Source: an uncultured Oscillospiraceae bacterium
Lineage (GTDB): Bacteria > Bacillota > Clostridia > Oscillospirales > Oscillospiraceae
Reading direction: 5' to 3'
Length of the DNA stretch: 12,239 bases
Assembly (NCBI GenBank): GCA_934654755.1
Contig: CAKUGQ010000029.1
Coordinates: forward strand, 1 to 12,239
A model generated the notes under the pieces. It did not search any database. It was not told where the DNA came from and worked only from the letters and a program-made list of their open reading frames with translations. Of the stretch, positions 5,521 through 12,239 are shown piece by piece (positions within the stretch are counted from its first letter, which is position 1; each line of letters begins with the position of its first letter). A program made the translations under genes and the position numbers.

Positions 5521-6123
5521 TTCGACGCTTTCGGCGTGGATGGCGGATAGTTCATAGGCGACGCGCGGCTGCGTGCTGCCGTCTTCCATTTGCTTGATGT
5601 ACTCGCGGCTTTGCAGCCGTCCCTCCAGATGCAGCGGCGTCCCGACAGGATAATAAGCTGCTGCCTGGGCGCATCTGCCCCAGAGAATACAGGGAATGTA
5701 ATCCGCACGGCGGTACGGACGGTTTACGGCAAGCATGATATCGCAGATCTCTCGACCGAGCGGTGTGCGGCGGTAGACCGGCTCGCGGCAGATCACGCCC
5801 TGAAGCTCGGCGCAGTTTTCATGCGGTGCATCGATCGTTTCCAATGTTTCGGCGTAAACGGAGACTACAAGCCGTCTGCCGTTTGTGCTGCGGTTGTTAA
5901 AAGAGCGAATTTGTCCGTTGATGCGGACCGCGTCCCCTTCACCGAGCTCCGTCTGCGCCAAAAGCGACTCCGGCGCAAGCACCGGCAAGCGGTCAACTGC
6001 ACCGCTCAGCCGTGAGACCTCCAGAAAAAAGGAGAAAAAACGCCGCCCGTGGTTGCTGTGCGAATAGGTCGGAGCGGAGCCGAGCGACCCGGTCAGCGTG
6101 ATCAGATTCAAGGATTGTTCCAT
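5512..6123 (-). CDS. Single-stranded DNA-binding protein-like, two OB folds
   Basis: The product (203 aa) appears to contain two tandem SSB-type OB folds in one chain, about residues 4-95 and 103-195. The second is the more typical (ELQGVICREPVYRRT, then DIMLAVNRPYRRADYIPCILWG and GTPLHLEGRLQSREY). The first has the same order of elements (NLITLTGSLGSAPTY, FFSFFLEVSR, GDAVRINGQIRSF) but is more diverged. Usual bacterial SSB has one OB fold followed by a Gly/Pro-rich tail ending in DDDIPF. That tail is absent, so this is not the canonical replication SSB but an accessory or PriB-like ssDNA-binding protein. The ATG follows GAGGTGGG (6127-6134). The gene is transcribed alone and converges on the mutY operon; its exact role is unknown. 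Confidence 0.78.
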   Translation of the reverse strand: MEQSLNLITLTGSLGSAPTYSHSNHGRRFFSFFLEVSRLSGAVDRLPVLAPESLLAQTELGEGDAVRINGQIRSFNNRSTNGRRLVVSVYAETLETIDAPHENCAELQGVICREPVYRRTPLGREICDIMLAVNRPYRRADYIPCILWGRCAQAAAYYPVGTPLHLEGRLQSREYIKQMEDGSTQPRVAYELSAIHAESVEQE

Positions 6124-6153
6124 GTTCCCACCTCGTTCAACTTCTTATGGCAG

Positions 6154-6181
6154 AGTATATTCGTTGTGAGGTCTGCTTATG
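6154..6181 (-). promoter_or_regulatory. Candidate promoter of the SSB-like gene
   Basis: TATACT on the minus strand (6159-6154) is a good -10, about 30 bp before the ATG. The hexamer 17 bases upstream (TCATAA) is a poor -35, so the call is tentative. Confidence 0.35.
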
Positions 6182-6220
6182 AGAAGGAAAACACCGCACC
6201 GTAGACGGGCGTTGCGGAAA

Positions 6221-6251
6221 GAAAAAAGAGGCGTCCCTTTTGGGACGCCTC
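6221..6251 (-). terminator. Rho-independent terminator of the nucleotidyltransferase gene
   Basis: GAGGCGTCCC (6228-6237) pairs perfectly with GGGACGCCTC (6242-6251). On the minus strand the stem is followed by TTTTTTC, a textbook terminator 13 bp after the stop codon. Confidence 0.92.
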
Positions 6252-6264
6252 ATCGGAATGTCGT

Positions 6265-7173
6265 TTATTTGAACAGAACTTCGGGGTACTTCCCTTCGGT
6301 ATGCATCTTTGCAATGGCTGCCTGAACGTCGGGAAGATCATTGTGGTAGGTCACGCCGTACCAGGTTTCGTCCGTGTGCAGCACACGAAGCGAACATTTC
6401 TTCTGCTCGATAAGCTTGTTGGTTACGGTCGAAAGGTAGAACTCACATTTTTCCGGCCTGACCGGCAGATTTTGACGCAGGAATACGGGGAACTCCTCGC
6501 GGATATAGCGTAGGAAGGACGAGCGATAGCCGAAGAGATTCATTGATACCACCGTGTCGCCGGACAGAGGGAAGAAGTGCTTTCCGTCCTCGGTGTAGAC
6601 CGCGCCGTTTTCGCGCTTTTCAATGTGCGTGCGTTCCGTCAGACCGGTCAGGAAGCCGTCCTCAATTTCGCAGACGCCGCGTGCAACGGAACCATTGTCG
6701 GTCAGGGCATTTTTCAGGAGATAGCCGACCATTGCATATTCGTTTTCGTCGTGCGGCTCGGCAAAGTAGCGGGCGATGGACTCGAATGCGCCGCGGCCGT
6801 AGAAGTCGTCCGCATTGACCACGGCAAAGGGGGCGTCGCCGATGGCCTCGGCGGCACAGAGGACGGCGTGCGCCGTACCCCAAGGCTTTACGCGTCCTTC
6901 GGGAGCCGAAAAGCCCTCCGGAAGCATATCCAGCTCCTGATATACATAGCGAACCTCCATGTAGCGCTCCACACCGGAGGTGATGCGGCGGAAATCCTCG
7001 TCGATGGCGTGCTTGATAATGAAAACGACCTTTCCGAAGCCTGCCGTATAGGCGTCGTAGAGCGAGAAATGCAGGAGCGTATCGCCCTGCGGGTCGACCG
7101 GGGTGATCTGCTTGAGCCCGCCGAAACGACTGCCCATACCTGCAGCAAGAACGACCAGAGTGGGTTTTTTCAT
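6265..7173 (-). CDS. Sugar-phosphate-type nucleotidyltransferase family protein
   Basis: The product (302 aa) belongs to the NTP_transferase / glycosyltransferase-A fold family, which joins an NTP to a sugar phosphate or similar alcohol phosphate and releases pyrophosphate. The nucleotide-binding loop is LAAGMGSRFGGLKQ (residues 9-22), and the metal-binding aspartates lie in VNADDFYGRG (D122/D123). A further conserved-looking stretch, GDTVVSMNLFGY, lies in the second half. No left-handed beta-helix follows, so it is not GlmU-like, and it is longer than IspD/CTP-type enzymes. The sugar and nucleotide cannot be assigned from sequence, and no glycan genes are nearby. The ATG at 7173 has AAAGGA at 7186-7191, a rather long 12-base spacing. 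It has a strong promoter and its own terminator. The divergent neighbour is a pyrophosphatase, which could consume the PPi it makes. Confidence 0.8.
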   Translation of the reverse strand: MKKPTLVVLAAGMGSRFGGLKQITPVDPQGDTLLHFSLYDAYTAGFGKVVFIIKHAIDEDFRRITSGVERYMEVRYVYQELDMLPEGFSAPEGRVKPWGTAHAVLCAAEAIGDAPFAVVNADDFYGRGAFESIARYFAEPHDENEYAMVGYLLKNALTDNGSVARGVCEIEDGFLTGLTERTHIEKRENGAVYTEDGKHFFPLSGDTVVSMNLFGYRSSFLRYIREEFPVFLRQNLPVRPEKCEFYLSTVTNKLIEQKKCSLRVLHTDETWYGVTYHNDLPDVQAAIAKMHTEGKYPEVLFK

Positions 7174-7211
7174 GGCAAAAACCGATCCTTTCTTTTTCCA
7201 CTAATAGGCCA

Positions 7212-7240
7212 AGTATAGCAGAATCCCCGCTTACTTGCAA
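7212..7240 (-). promoter_or_regulatory. Promoter of the nucleotidyltransferase gene
   Basis: On the minus strand TTGCAA (7240-7235) and TATACT (7217-7212) are separated by 17 bases, with TGC just before the -10. The ATG is 38 bp downstream of the -10. Confidence 0.75.
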
Positions 7241-7259
7241 TCCTTTTTTCAAGGAACGG

Positions 7260-7288
7260 TTGACAGAAGCGATAAAAAAGGGTACGAT
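7260..7288 (+). promoter_or_regulatory. Promoter of the pyrophosphatase gene
   Basis: A perfect TTGACA (7260-7265) and TACGAT (7283-7288) are separated by 17 bases. The -35 lies only 19 bp from the -35 of the divergent nucleotidyltransferase promoter. The intervening DNA contains TCCTT-N5-AAGGA (7241-7255). Confidence 0.75.
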
Positions 7289-7308
7289 AAGAAAAAAGGA
7301 GGGCTCGT

Positions 7309-8925
7309 ATGGAAACGATCTATGTAACGGGACATAAAAACCCGGACACCGACTCCATCGTCTCTGCAATGGCCTATGCCGCACTGCGCAATGCGCTGGG
7401 TGACCGGGAGTTTCGTGCCGCGCGTCTCGGCCACGTCAGTGACGAGACACAGCTTGTGCTGGATCGCTTTGGCTTTACCGCGCCGGAGTTGATCGCCACG
7501 GTGCGCACACAGGTACGCGATCTGGACTATGATACACCGCCTGCACTTTCCGCGGCGGTCACGGTCAGTCACGCATGGTCGCTGCTCAATGCCGACAGTG
7601 CCGTTGCGGCCATTCCGGTGACGAAGGATGACGGGACGCTGTTCGGAATGCTCTCCGCGGGGGATATCGCCGATTACGACATGGGCTCGATGGATCTGCC
7701 TCCGCTGGAGCAGATACCGCTGTTCAATCTTTTGAGCGTCATCGAAGGCCGTGTGCTGAATCAGGCGGGGGACCTCGTGGATACGCTCAGCGGCCGCGTG
7801 AGCATTGCGCTGCCGCAGAGCTGTGAGAATCTGCTGTTTACCGCGCAGGACGGTATCGTCGTCTGTGGAAGCCAACCGGATATGATCCGCCGGGCCATTG
7901 AGCTGGGGGTTCGCTGCGTGATCGTTTGCCAGTCGGAGGTGAGCGAGGAGCTGCTCAGGGAAAGCGGCTCGACCTGTATCATATCCACGCCCTTTGATGC
8001 CTTCCGTACGGTGCGCCTGATTTATCAGTCGATCCCCATCAGCCGCATTTGCCGCACACAGGAGCTTGAGGCCTTCCATCTGGACGATTTTGTGGATGAC
8101 GTGCGAGAGGGGATGTTGAAAAGCCGTTACCGCTGCTATCCCATTCTGGACGAAAACGAACGCGTCGTCGGTACGCTTTCGCGCTACCATTTGATCCGTC
8201 CGCGCCGAAAGCGCGTTGTTCTGGTTGACCATAATGAGGCTGCGCAGTCCGTACCCGGTCTGTCACAGGCGGAGATCGTGGAGATCATCGACCATCACCG
8301 TCTTGCCGACATTCAGACGGGCAATCCCATTTACTTCCGTAATGAGCCTGTCGGAAGCACTACGACAATTATTGCGGAGATGTATCAGGAACGGGGATTG
8401 ATGCCCTCGGATAAGCTTGCGGGCATGATGGCTGCCGCCATCGTATCGGACACGGTCATGTTCAAGTCACCGACCTGCACTGCCCGTGATCGCTCGATGG
8501 CGGAGCGTATGGCACGCATTGCACGGGTATCGCTGGACGAACTGGGACAGCAGATATTCTCGGCCTCCTGGTCGGATGACAAGCCGGCACGGGAGCTGTT
8601 GTTTATGGATTTCAAGGATTTCCATATTGCCGGGCACGATCTTGGCGTCGGCCAGATTACCTGCGTCAACTCTGACCATATTATGCAGCGCAAGGAGGAG
8701 TTTCTTGCGGAAATGCAAAAGACCATGCGTGAGCGCGGCTTCAGCCTGATGCTGCTGATGCTTACGGATGTCTTGAAGGAGGGCACGCAGCTCATTTATC
8801 TGGGCGATGAGGCGACCGTCCGACAGGCGTTCAATGTGGATGCCAAGCAGAATACAGCCTTCCTGCCGAAGGTGATGTCCCGTAAAAAACAGATCATTCC
8901 CGCACTGTCCGCCCTTTGGGGCTAA
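7309..8925 (+). CDS. Manganese-dependent family II inorganic pyrophosphatase with regulatory CBS-DRTGG-CBS insert
   Basis: The product (538 aa) hydrolyses pyrophosphate to two phosphates in the cytosol. The DHH catalytic domain is split by a regulatory insert. The N-terminal part has GHKNPDTDS (H9, D13, D15). Then come CBS1 (about 75-125), a DRTGG-like domain (about 145-245) and CBS2 (about 246-300). The DHH domain resumes with LVDHNE (D307) and DHH at 328-330, then SDT around D381. The DHHA2 domain (about 421-538) ends with the substrate-binding SRKKQ at 524-528. All expected metal and phosphate ligands appear present. In studied CBS-PPases the CBS domains bind adenine nucleotides (AMP/ADP inhibit, ATP or diadenosine polyphosphates activate), so this enzyme is probably regulated by energy state. 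The ATG follows AAGGAGGG (7296-7303) and a strong promoter. It is monocistronic with a good terminator. Confidence 0.94.
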   Translation: METIYVTGHKNPDTDSIVSAMAYAALRNALGDREFRAARLGHVSDETQLVLDRFGFTAPELIATVRTQVRDLDYDTPPALSAAVTVSHAWSLLNADSAVAAIPVTKDDGTLFGMLSAGDIADYDMGSMDLPPLEQIPLFNLLSVIEGRVLNQAGDLVDTLSGRVSIALPQSCENLLFTAQDGIVVCGSQPDMIRRAIELGVRCVIVCQSEVSEELLRESGSTCIISTPFDAFRTVRLIYQSIPISRICRTQELEAFHLDDFVDDVREGMLKSRYRCYPILDENERVVGTLSRYHLIRPRRKRVVLVDHNEAAQSVPGLSQAEIVEIIDHHRLADIQTGNPIYFRNEPVGSTTTIIAEMYQERGLMPSDKLAGMMAAAIVSDTVMFKSPTCTARDRSMAERMARIARVSLDELGQQIFSASWSDDKPARELLFMDFKDFHIAGHDLGVGQITCVNSDHIMQRKEEFLAEMQKTMRERGFSLMLLMLTDVLKEGTQLIYLGDEATVRQAFNVDAKQNTAFLPKVMSRKKQIIPALSALWG

Positions 8926-8933
8926 AAATGCAG

Positions 8934-8964
8934 AAAAGAGGTCTCCGGTCGGAGACCTCTTTTC
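8934..8964 (+). terminator. Rho-independent terminator after the pyrophosphatase gene
   Basis: GAGGTCTCC (8938-8946) pairs with GGAGACCTC (8951-8959) around GGTC and is followed by TTTTC. AAAA before the stem extends the pairing. It starts about 10 bp after the stop codon. Confidence 0.9.
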
Positions 8965-9200
8965 ATTCTCTCGTAGTATATATATTATGTTCAGCAGATA
9001 CGATTTGCCGATATGGCTTTGAAGAGTTTTTTGAGACGGAAAAAGCTGGTCTCCATCGTTTGCGACAGATTCGGCAGCAGGCGGGAAGCGACGTTTTTGT
9101 TTCCCATCTTCGGTCGGACGGTCGGTTGTAATTTTTGCCGCAGCATAAAAGAGTCCGGTGGGAGGCGCTTTCTCAGAAAACGTTTCCCACCGGACTATTT
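8965..9200. other. Non-coding gap with possible small plus-strand transcript
   Basis: No gene of known type is visible in these 236 bases. A plus-strand frame (9013-9204, starting MALKSFLRRKK) has no ribosome binding site and runs through the terminator hairpin. A minus-strand frame (9146-8991, 51 codons, starting MLRQKLQPT) also lacks a convincing ribosome binding site. TTTTCA (8960-8965) and TATTAT (8983-8988), 17 bases apart, could start a rightward transcript that would end at the hairpin at 9152-9201. This could be a small RNA, a decayed gene or simple spacer. Confidence 0.3.
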
Positions 9201-9201
9201 T
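9152..9201. terminator. Large hairpin terminator after nrdG, T-runs on both sides
   Basis: AGTCCGGTGGGA (9152-9163) pairs perfectly over 12 bp with TCCCACCGGACT (9185-9196), and the loop can partly pair further. The minus strand continues CTTTTATG and the plus strand ATTTTTAATT. It ends the nrdDG transcript and could also stop rightward transcription from the gap. It begins within a few bases of the nrdG stop codon. Confidence 0.85.
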
Positions 9202-9692
9202 TAATTCAAAAGCACGATGATGCCGTGATTGGCTCGTGTGGCATTCAGGTCGATCAGACGCTGATTCCGGGAGCCGCGCCAGCGCAGCTCCAGACTACGC
9301 TCTGCAAGGACGAAAGGTCCGTCCACAAGAACGTCGGCGTTATCCGGCAGGGCGAGCTGTGCGGAGTCGCCGCGTTCGCACAGTGCCTCCAGCCGATAAC
9401 CGGTATAAACCCAAACGCTCAGACCGCGGCGCCGCGCCTCGCGCGCGAGCATGGCGCATTCCGCCGCCTGCTCCATCGGTTCGCCGCCGGAGAGCGTCAG
9501 ACCGTCGAGCAGGGGATCGTCCTCCAGATAACGGACGATCTCGGAAACGGACATCTCCCTTCCGCCCGCGGGATTGTGCGTCGTAGGATTGTGGCAGCCG
9601 GGGCAGTGATGCGGGCAGCCCTGAACAAAAACGGTCAGCCGCAGGCCGGGGCCGTCGACGATGGATTCGCTGACCAGTTCTGCAATGCGCAT
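9201..9692 (-). CDS. nrdG: Anaerobic ribonucleotide reductase activating enzyme NrdG (radical SAM)
   Basis: NrdG (163 aa) uses a [4Fe-4S] cluster and S-adenosylmethionine to put the glycyl radical on NrdD. The radical SAM motif C-x3-C-x2-C is at C26, C30 and C33 (GCPHHCPGCHNP). The SAM-contact segment LTLSGGEPM follows, and the chain has the usual compact length of NrdG enzymes. The C-terminal part (DVLVDGPFV, then RGSRNQRLIDL) matches the family. The start ATG overlaps the nrdD stop by one base (TAATG), so translation is coupled and the two partners are made together. It needs anaerobic conditions. It is the last gene of the two-gene operon and is followed by a large hairpin terminator. Confidence 0.96.
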   Translation of the reverse strand: MRIAELVSESIVDGPGLRLTVFVQGCPHHCPGCHNPTTHNPAGGREMSVSEIVRYLEDDPLLDGLTLSGGEPMEQAAECAMLAREARRRGLSVWVYTGYRLEALCERGDSAQLALPDNADVLVDGPFVLAERSLELRWRGSRNQRLIDLNATRANHGIIVLLN

Positions 9693-12013
9693 TATTCCGT
9701 CACCCCGTGTTTGACGCGGTCGCGCTCCTCGGCGCGCTTGCCGTTGTTGAAGCGGTCGAGCGTTCCGACGAGGTAGCCCGTAATACGGCGGATGCGTTCA
9801 AATGGCTGCTGCGCCGTTTCATGCCGGCCGCAGCCGGGACAGGTATCGCCGATGATGCCATTGTAACGGCACACGGGGTCACGGTCAACGGGGTGGTTGA
9901 TCGAGCCGTAGCCGATGCCGCATTGCCCCATATAGCGGACGATTTTTTCGAAGGCATCGAGATTTTGCAGCGGGTCGCCGTCCATTTCGATATAAGAGAT
10001 GTGTCCACCGTTTGTCAGTGCATGATACGGCGCTTCGAGCCGGAGCTTCCGGAAAGCGGTGATGGGAAAATACACCGGAATATGGAAGCTGTTGGTATAG
10101 TATTCGCGGTCGGTCACGCCGGGGATTGTACCGAAACGTTCACGATCCATCCGCACGAAGCGGCCGGAAAGTCCTTCGGCGGGTGTAGCAAGACAGGAGA
10201 AATTGAGGTGGCGCGCTTCGCTCTCACGGTCGGCACGGGCGCGGATTCGTCCGATCATCTCAAGCCCCAGCGCCTGTGCACGCTCGGATTGGCCATGATG
10301 CTCGCCGATGAGAGCGGTGAGGCACTCAGCCAGACCGATAAAACCGATGGACAGCGTTCCGTGTCTGATGACCTCGCGGATCTCATCGTCCGGGCCGAGC
10401 GTTTCGGAGTCGAGCCAGACACCCTGCCCCATGAGGAAGGGAAAATTGCGCACGCGACGGCGGCTTTGAATCTCCATCCGTTCCAGCAGCTGACCGACGA
10501 CCAGATCCAGCATTTCATCGAGCGAGGCGAAGAAGCGCTCCGCATCGCCCTGTGCAAGAATGGCAAGACGAGGCAGATTGATTGGGGTGAACGAAAGATT
10601 GCCGCGATGTGCGGTAATTTCCCGAGTAGGATCGTAGCTGTTGGCAATGACGCGGGTGCGGCAGCCCATATAGGCGATTTCCGTTTCCGGGCAGCCTTCG
10701 CGGTAATACCGTTTGTTAAAGGGAGCGTCCTGAAAGGAAAAGTTTGGAAACAGTCGCTTCGCGCTGCATCGGCAGGCGAGCTTGAACAGGTCGTAGTTGG
10801 GGTCGCCGGGGTCAAGATTGACTCCCTTTTTGACGCGGAAGATCTGGATAGGAAAGATCGGGGTTTCACCGTTGCCCAGCCCGGCTTCCGTGGACAACAG
10901 CAGATTGCGGATTGCCATGCGCGCCTCCGGTGAGGTATCCATGCCGTAGTTGATGGAGGAGAAGGGCGTTTGCGAGCCGGAACGGGACTCCATTGTGTTC
11001 AGATTATGAATCAGGGATTCCATCGCCTGATAGGTTGCGCGGTCGGTTTCCTGCCATGCGTGCTGCGCGGCAAAGCGCTGCACCTGCTCGATTTGGCTGC
11101 TTTCGCAGCCGAAGCGCACAGCCAGAAATTCGGCCTCGGCGGATACATATTCAGGCTGCATGTCCAGTGACGGACGCAGAGCCTTTTCCTCCAGTGCGGC
11201 GAAAAGCGCTTTCAGTGCGTCGGTATCCGTGATTTCGCAGAGCAGCTCCAACGCGCGCGCAAGCTCTTGGTGATAGGCTCTGCGATAGCTTTTGGCAACG
11301 CCTTCAGCCATCGCATAGTCAAAATTCATAATACTCTGCCCGCCGTGCTGGTCGTTTTGATTCGACTGAATGGCAATGCAGGCCAGCGATGCATAGCTGG
11401 CAATGGACTGCGGCTCGCGGATATATCCCAGCCCCGTGGAGAAGCCCCCGCGGAACAAGCGCAGCAGATCAATCTGGCAGCAGGTGGTCGTTAACGCATA
11501 GAAATCCAGATCATGGATATGAATATCGCCGCGTTCGTGTGCAGTGGCGAATTCCGGCTGCATCAGATACATTTCCGAGAACTGCTTTGCGCTTTCCGAG
11601 CCGTACCGCAGCATGGTGCTCATGGCCGTGTCGCCGTCGATGTTGGCGTTTTCACGCTTGATGTCGGACTCGGAGGCGTCCTTGAATGTAATCTCCTCAA
11701 ATTTGCGCATCAGGCGGGAATTAATCTGGCGGGCGCGGCTGCGTTCGTCGCGGTAGAGAATATAGGCCTTTGCGGTGCGGCCGTAACCTTCGCGCATCAA
11801 CGTTTGCTCCACAAGATCCTGAACGTGTTCGACCTCCGGTTCGCCGGATTCCAACTCGAGCATCGTTTCCACCTTTCGCGCAAGCTGAGTCGCTACGGCC
11901 TCCATTCCTTCCAGACCGGAGCCGAGGAACGACTTGTGGATTGCGGCGGCAATTTTTGTGCAGTCAAAAGGTACGCGCCTGTCGTCACGCTTTTTGATAA
12001 ATGTTACAGCCAT
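9692..12013 (-). CDS. nrdD: Anaerobic ribonucleoside-triphosphate reductase NrdD (class III)
   Basis: NrdD (773 aa) reduces ribonucleoside triphosphates to deoxyribonucleotides in the absence of oxygen. The N-terminal ~95 residues form an ATP-cone (starting VTFIKKRDDRRVPFDCTKIAAAI), the allosteric activity switch. The large barrel domain contains MGCRTRV with C451, the likely thiyl-radical cysteine. The C-terminal glycyl-radical segment is RRITGYLVG, with G746 the probable radical site, followed by the usual RFNNGK...RVKHG end. A metal-binding segment before it shows C715, C725 and C728; the second Cys of the usual first CxxC pair is replaced by N718. Length and motif order are otherwise normal. 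The ATG has GAGGGAG (12021-12027) upstream. A promoter and two NrdR-box-like sites precede it, and nrdG follows with a one-base overlap. Confidence 0.97.
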   Translation of the reverse strand: MAVTFIKKRDDRRVPFDCTKIAAAIHKSFLGSGLEGMEAVATQLARKVETMLELESGEPEVEHVQDLVEQTLMREGYGRTAKAYILYRDERSRARQINSRLMRKFEEITFKDASESDIKRENANIDGDTAMSTMLRYGSESAKQFSEMYLMQPEFATAHERGDIHIHDLDFYALTTTCCQIDLLRLFRGGFSTGLGYIREPQSIASYASLACIAIQSNQNDQHGGQSIMNFDYAMAEGVAKSYRRAYHQELARALELLCEITDTDALKALFAALEEKALRPSLDMQPEYVSAEAEFLAVRFGCESSQIEQVQRFAAQHAWQETDRATYQAMESLIHNLNTMESRSGSQTPFSSINYGMDTSPEARMAIRNLLLSTEAGLGNGETPIFPIQIFRVKKGVNLDPGDPNYDLFKLACRCSAKRLFPNFSFQDAPFNKRYYREGCPETEIAYMGCRTRVIANSYDPTREITAHRGNLSFTPINLPRLAILAQGDAERFFASLDEMLDLVVGQLLERMEIQSRRRVRNFPFLMGQGVWLDSETLGPDDEIREVIRHGTLSIGFIGLAECLTALIGEHHGQSERAQALGLEMIGRIRARADRESEARHLNFSCLATPAEGLSGRFVRMDRERFGTIPGVTDREYYTNSFHIPVYFPITAFRKLRLEAPYHALTNGGHISYIEMDGDPLQNLDAFEKIVRYMGQCGIGYGSINHPVDRDPVCRYNGIIGDTCPGCGRHETAQQPFERIRRITGYLVGTLDRFNNGKRAEERDRVKHGVTE

Positions 12014-12025
12014 GCTGCATCTCCC

Positions 12026-12041
12026 TCACAATATCTTGTAG
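12026..12041 (-). promoter_or_regulatory. NrdR box 1
   Basis: On the coding strand this reads CTACAAGATATTGTGA; on the plus strand it reads TCACAATATCTTGTAG, which matches nearly every position of the known NrdR consensus (ACACwAtATmttGTgt). It lies between the promoter and the nrdD ribosome binding site, touching the latter. NrdR is the ATP-cone repressor of ribonucleotide reductase genes. Confidence 0.8.
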
Positions 12042-12056
12042 TAGGCCGGTAAGCAG

Positions 12057-12072
12057 TCCAAAGATATAGTAG
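12057..12072 (-). promoter_or_regulatory. NrdR box 2, overlapping the -10 element
   Basis: On the coding strand this reads CTACTATATCTTTGGA, sharing the ACwAtATmTT core of the consensus. Its start is 31 bp from that of box 1, the three-helical-turn phasing typical of paired NrdR sites. It covers the likely -10 (12066-12071), so bound NrdR would block RNA polymerase. Confidence 0.7.
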
Positions 12073-12094
12073 CGTATTCGGCCAACCCTGTCAC
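12066..12094 (-). promoter_or_regulatory. Promoter of nrdDG
   Basis: On the minus strand GTGACA (12094-12089) and TACTAT (12071-12066) are separated by 17 bases. They lie about 53 bp before the ATG and overlap NrdR box 2. Confidence 0.6.
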
Positions 12095-12163
12095 GACAAA
12101 ATGGGAGGGAAATCCTACAAAAATCAAGGGTCAAAATCGTGCAGACTGATGAAGCCACGTCGA

Positions 12164-12239
12164 AATCATAACCACCGGCCGTGCCGGTGGTATGCACTAG
12201 CCCCCTTGGGGCATGCCCATGGCCGAGCCTATAGGCTCA
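12164..12239. repeat. Terminal palindrome-rich repeat, right copy
   Basis: This is an exact inverted copy of positions 1-76, with the same nested palindromes and the 9-bp stem around a three-base loop. The DNA between it and the nrdDG promoter (12095-12163) shows nothing further that I can name. Presence at both ends, outward-facing, points to a multi-copy genomic repeat at which the sequence was cut. Confidence 0.9.

Noticed and set aside
7249..8232. Minus-strand open frame of 327 codons opposite the pyrophosphatase
   Set aside because: It overlaps the pyrophosphatase and its promoter region. The translated sequence has no motif, while the plus strand has all family II PPase motifs.
9013..9204. 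Small basic plus-strand ORF (63 aa)
   Set aside because: There is no ribosome binding site, and its last third is translated from the terminator hairpin. It is kept only as a possible small-RNA region.
9707..10933. Long plus-strand open frame of 408 codons opposite nrdD
   Set aside because: It mirrors the coding strand of the well-supported nrdD and has no ribosome binding site or recognisable motif.
1..12239. Composite transposon, linear plasmid or phage with terminal inverted repeats
   Set aside because: No transposase, integrase, replication or phage gene is present, and the content is housekeeping genes. The end repeats are better read as a multi-copy chromosomal repeat.

Overview
The window looks like a chromosomal piece of an anaerobic, fairly GC-rich Clostridia bacterium, probably an Oscillospirales/Ruminococcaceae-type gut organism. 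The evidence is strong AGGAGG-type ribosome binding sites, TTG starts, sigma-A-like promoters, an oxygen-sensitive class III ribonucleotide reductase, a CBS-domain family II pyrophosphatase, and intergenic repeats of a kind common in such genomes. The taxonomic call is inference. I see no phage, plasmid, transposase, CRISPR, tRNA or rRNA. All eleven supported genes belong to recognisable families, and I did not find a clear undescribed system.

Layout, left to right. Positions 1-76 are a palindrome-rich repeat that recurs inverted at the right end (12164-12239). Repeats fill the DNA up to about 220. A promoter at 250-278 then drives a flavodoxin-fold protein (316-936, +) with an iron-sulfur-flavoprotein-like Cys cluster, ended by a terminator. 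Short repeats with conserved arms occupy 1018-1154. On the minus strand lie an aspartate kinase without ACT domains (1214-1939, TTG start) and a 10-TM heavy-metal/manganese exporter-like membrane protein (2113-3012). A divergent promoter pair separates the exporter from a plus-strand operon: DEDDh exonuclease (3187-4164), mutY (4161-5216) and a DUF1292 protein (5209-5469), joined by overlaps. A hairpin at 5483-5506 separates this operon from a convergent two-OB-fold SSB-like gene (5512-6123, -).

Further right, a sugar-phosphate-type nucleotidyltransferase (6265-7173, -) and a CBS/DRTGG/DHH/DHHA2 inorganic pyrophosphatase (7309-8925, +) diverge from back-to-back promoters. A 236-bp non-coding stretch with a possible small transcript follows. 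The last unit is nrdD-nrdG (12013 to 9201, -), preceded by two NrdR-box-like sites whose starts are 31 bp apart. These sites are the clearest regulatory signal in the window.

Functional themes are dNTP supply (nrdDG), DNA repair and single-strand handling (mutY, exonuclease, SSB-like protein), nucleotide-sugar activation with PPi removal, lysine/threonine-family amino acid entry (aspartate kinase) and metal export. Most genes are transcribed singly with their own promoter and terminator. The points most worth a second look are the NrdR sites, the ACT-less aspartokinase with a terminator-like hairpin in its probable leader, the Isf-like Cys motif, and the arm-conserved, core-variable repeats.
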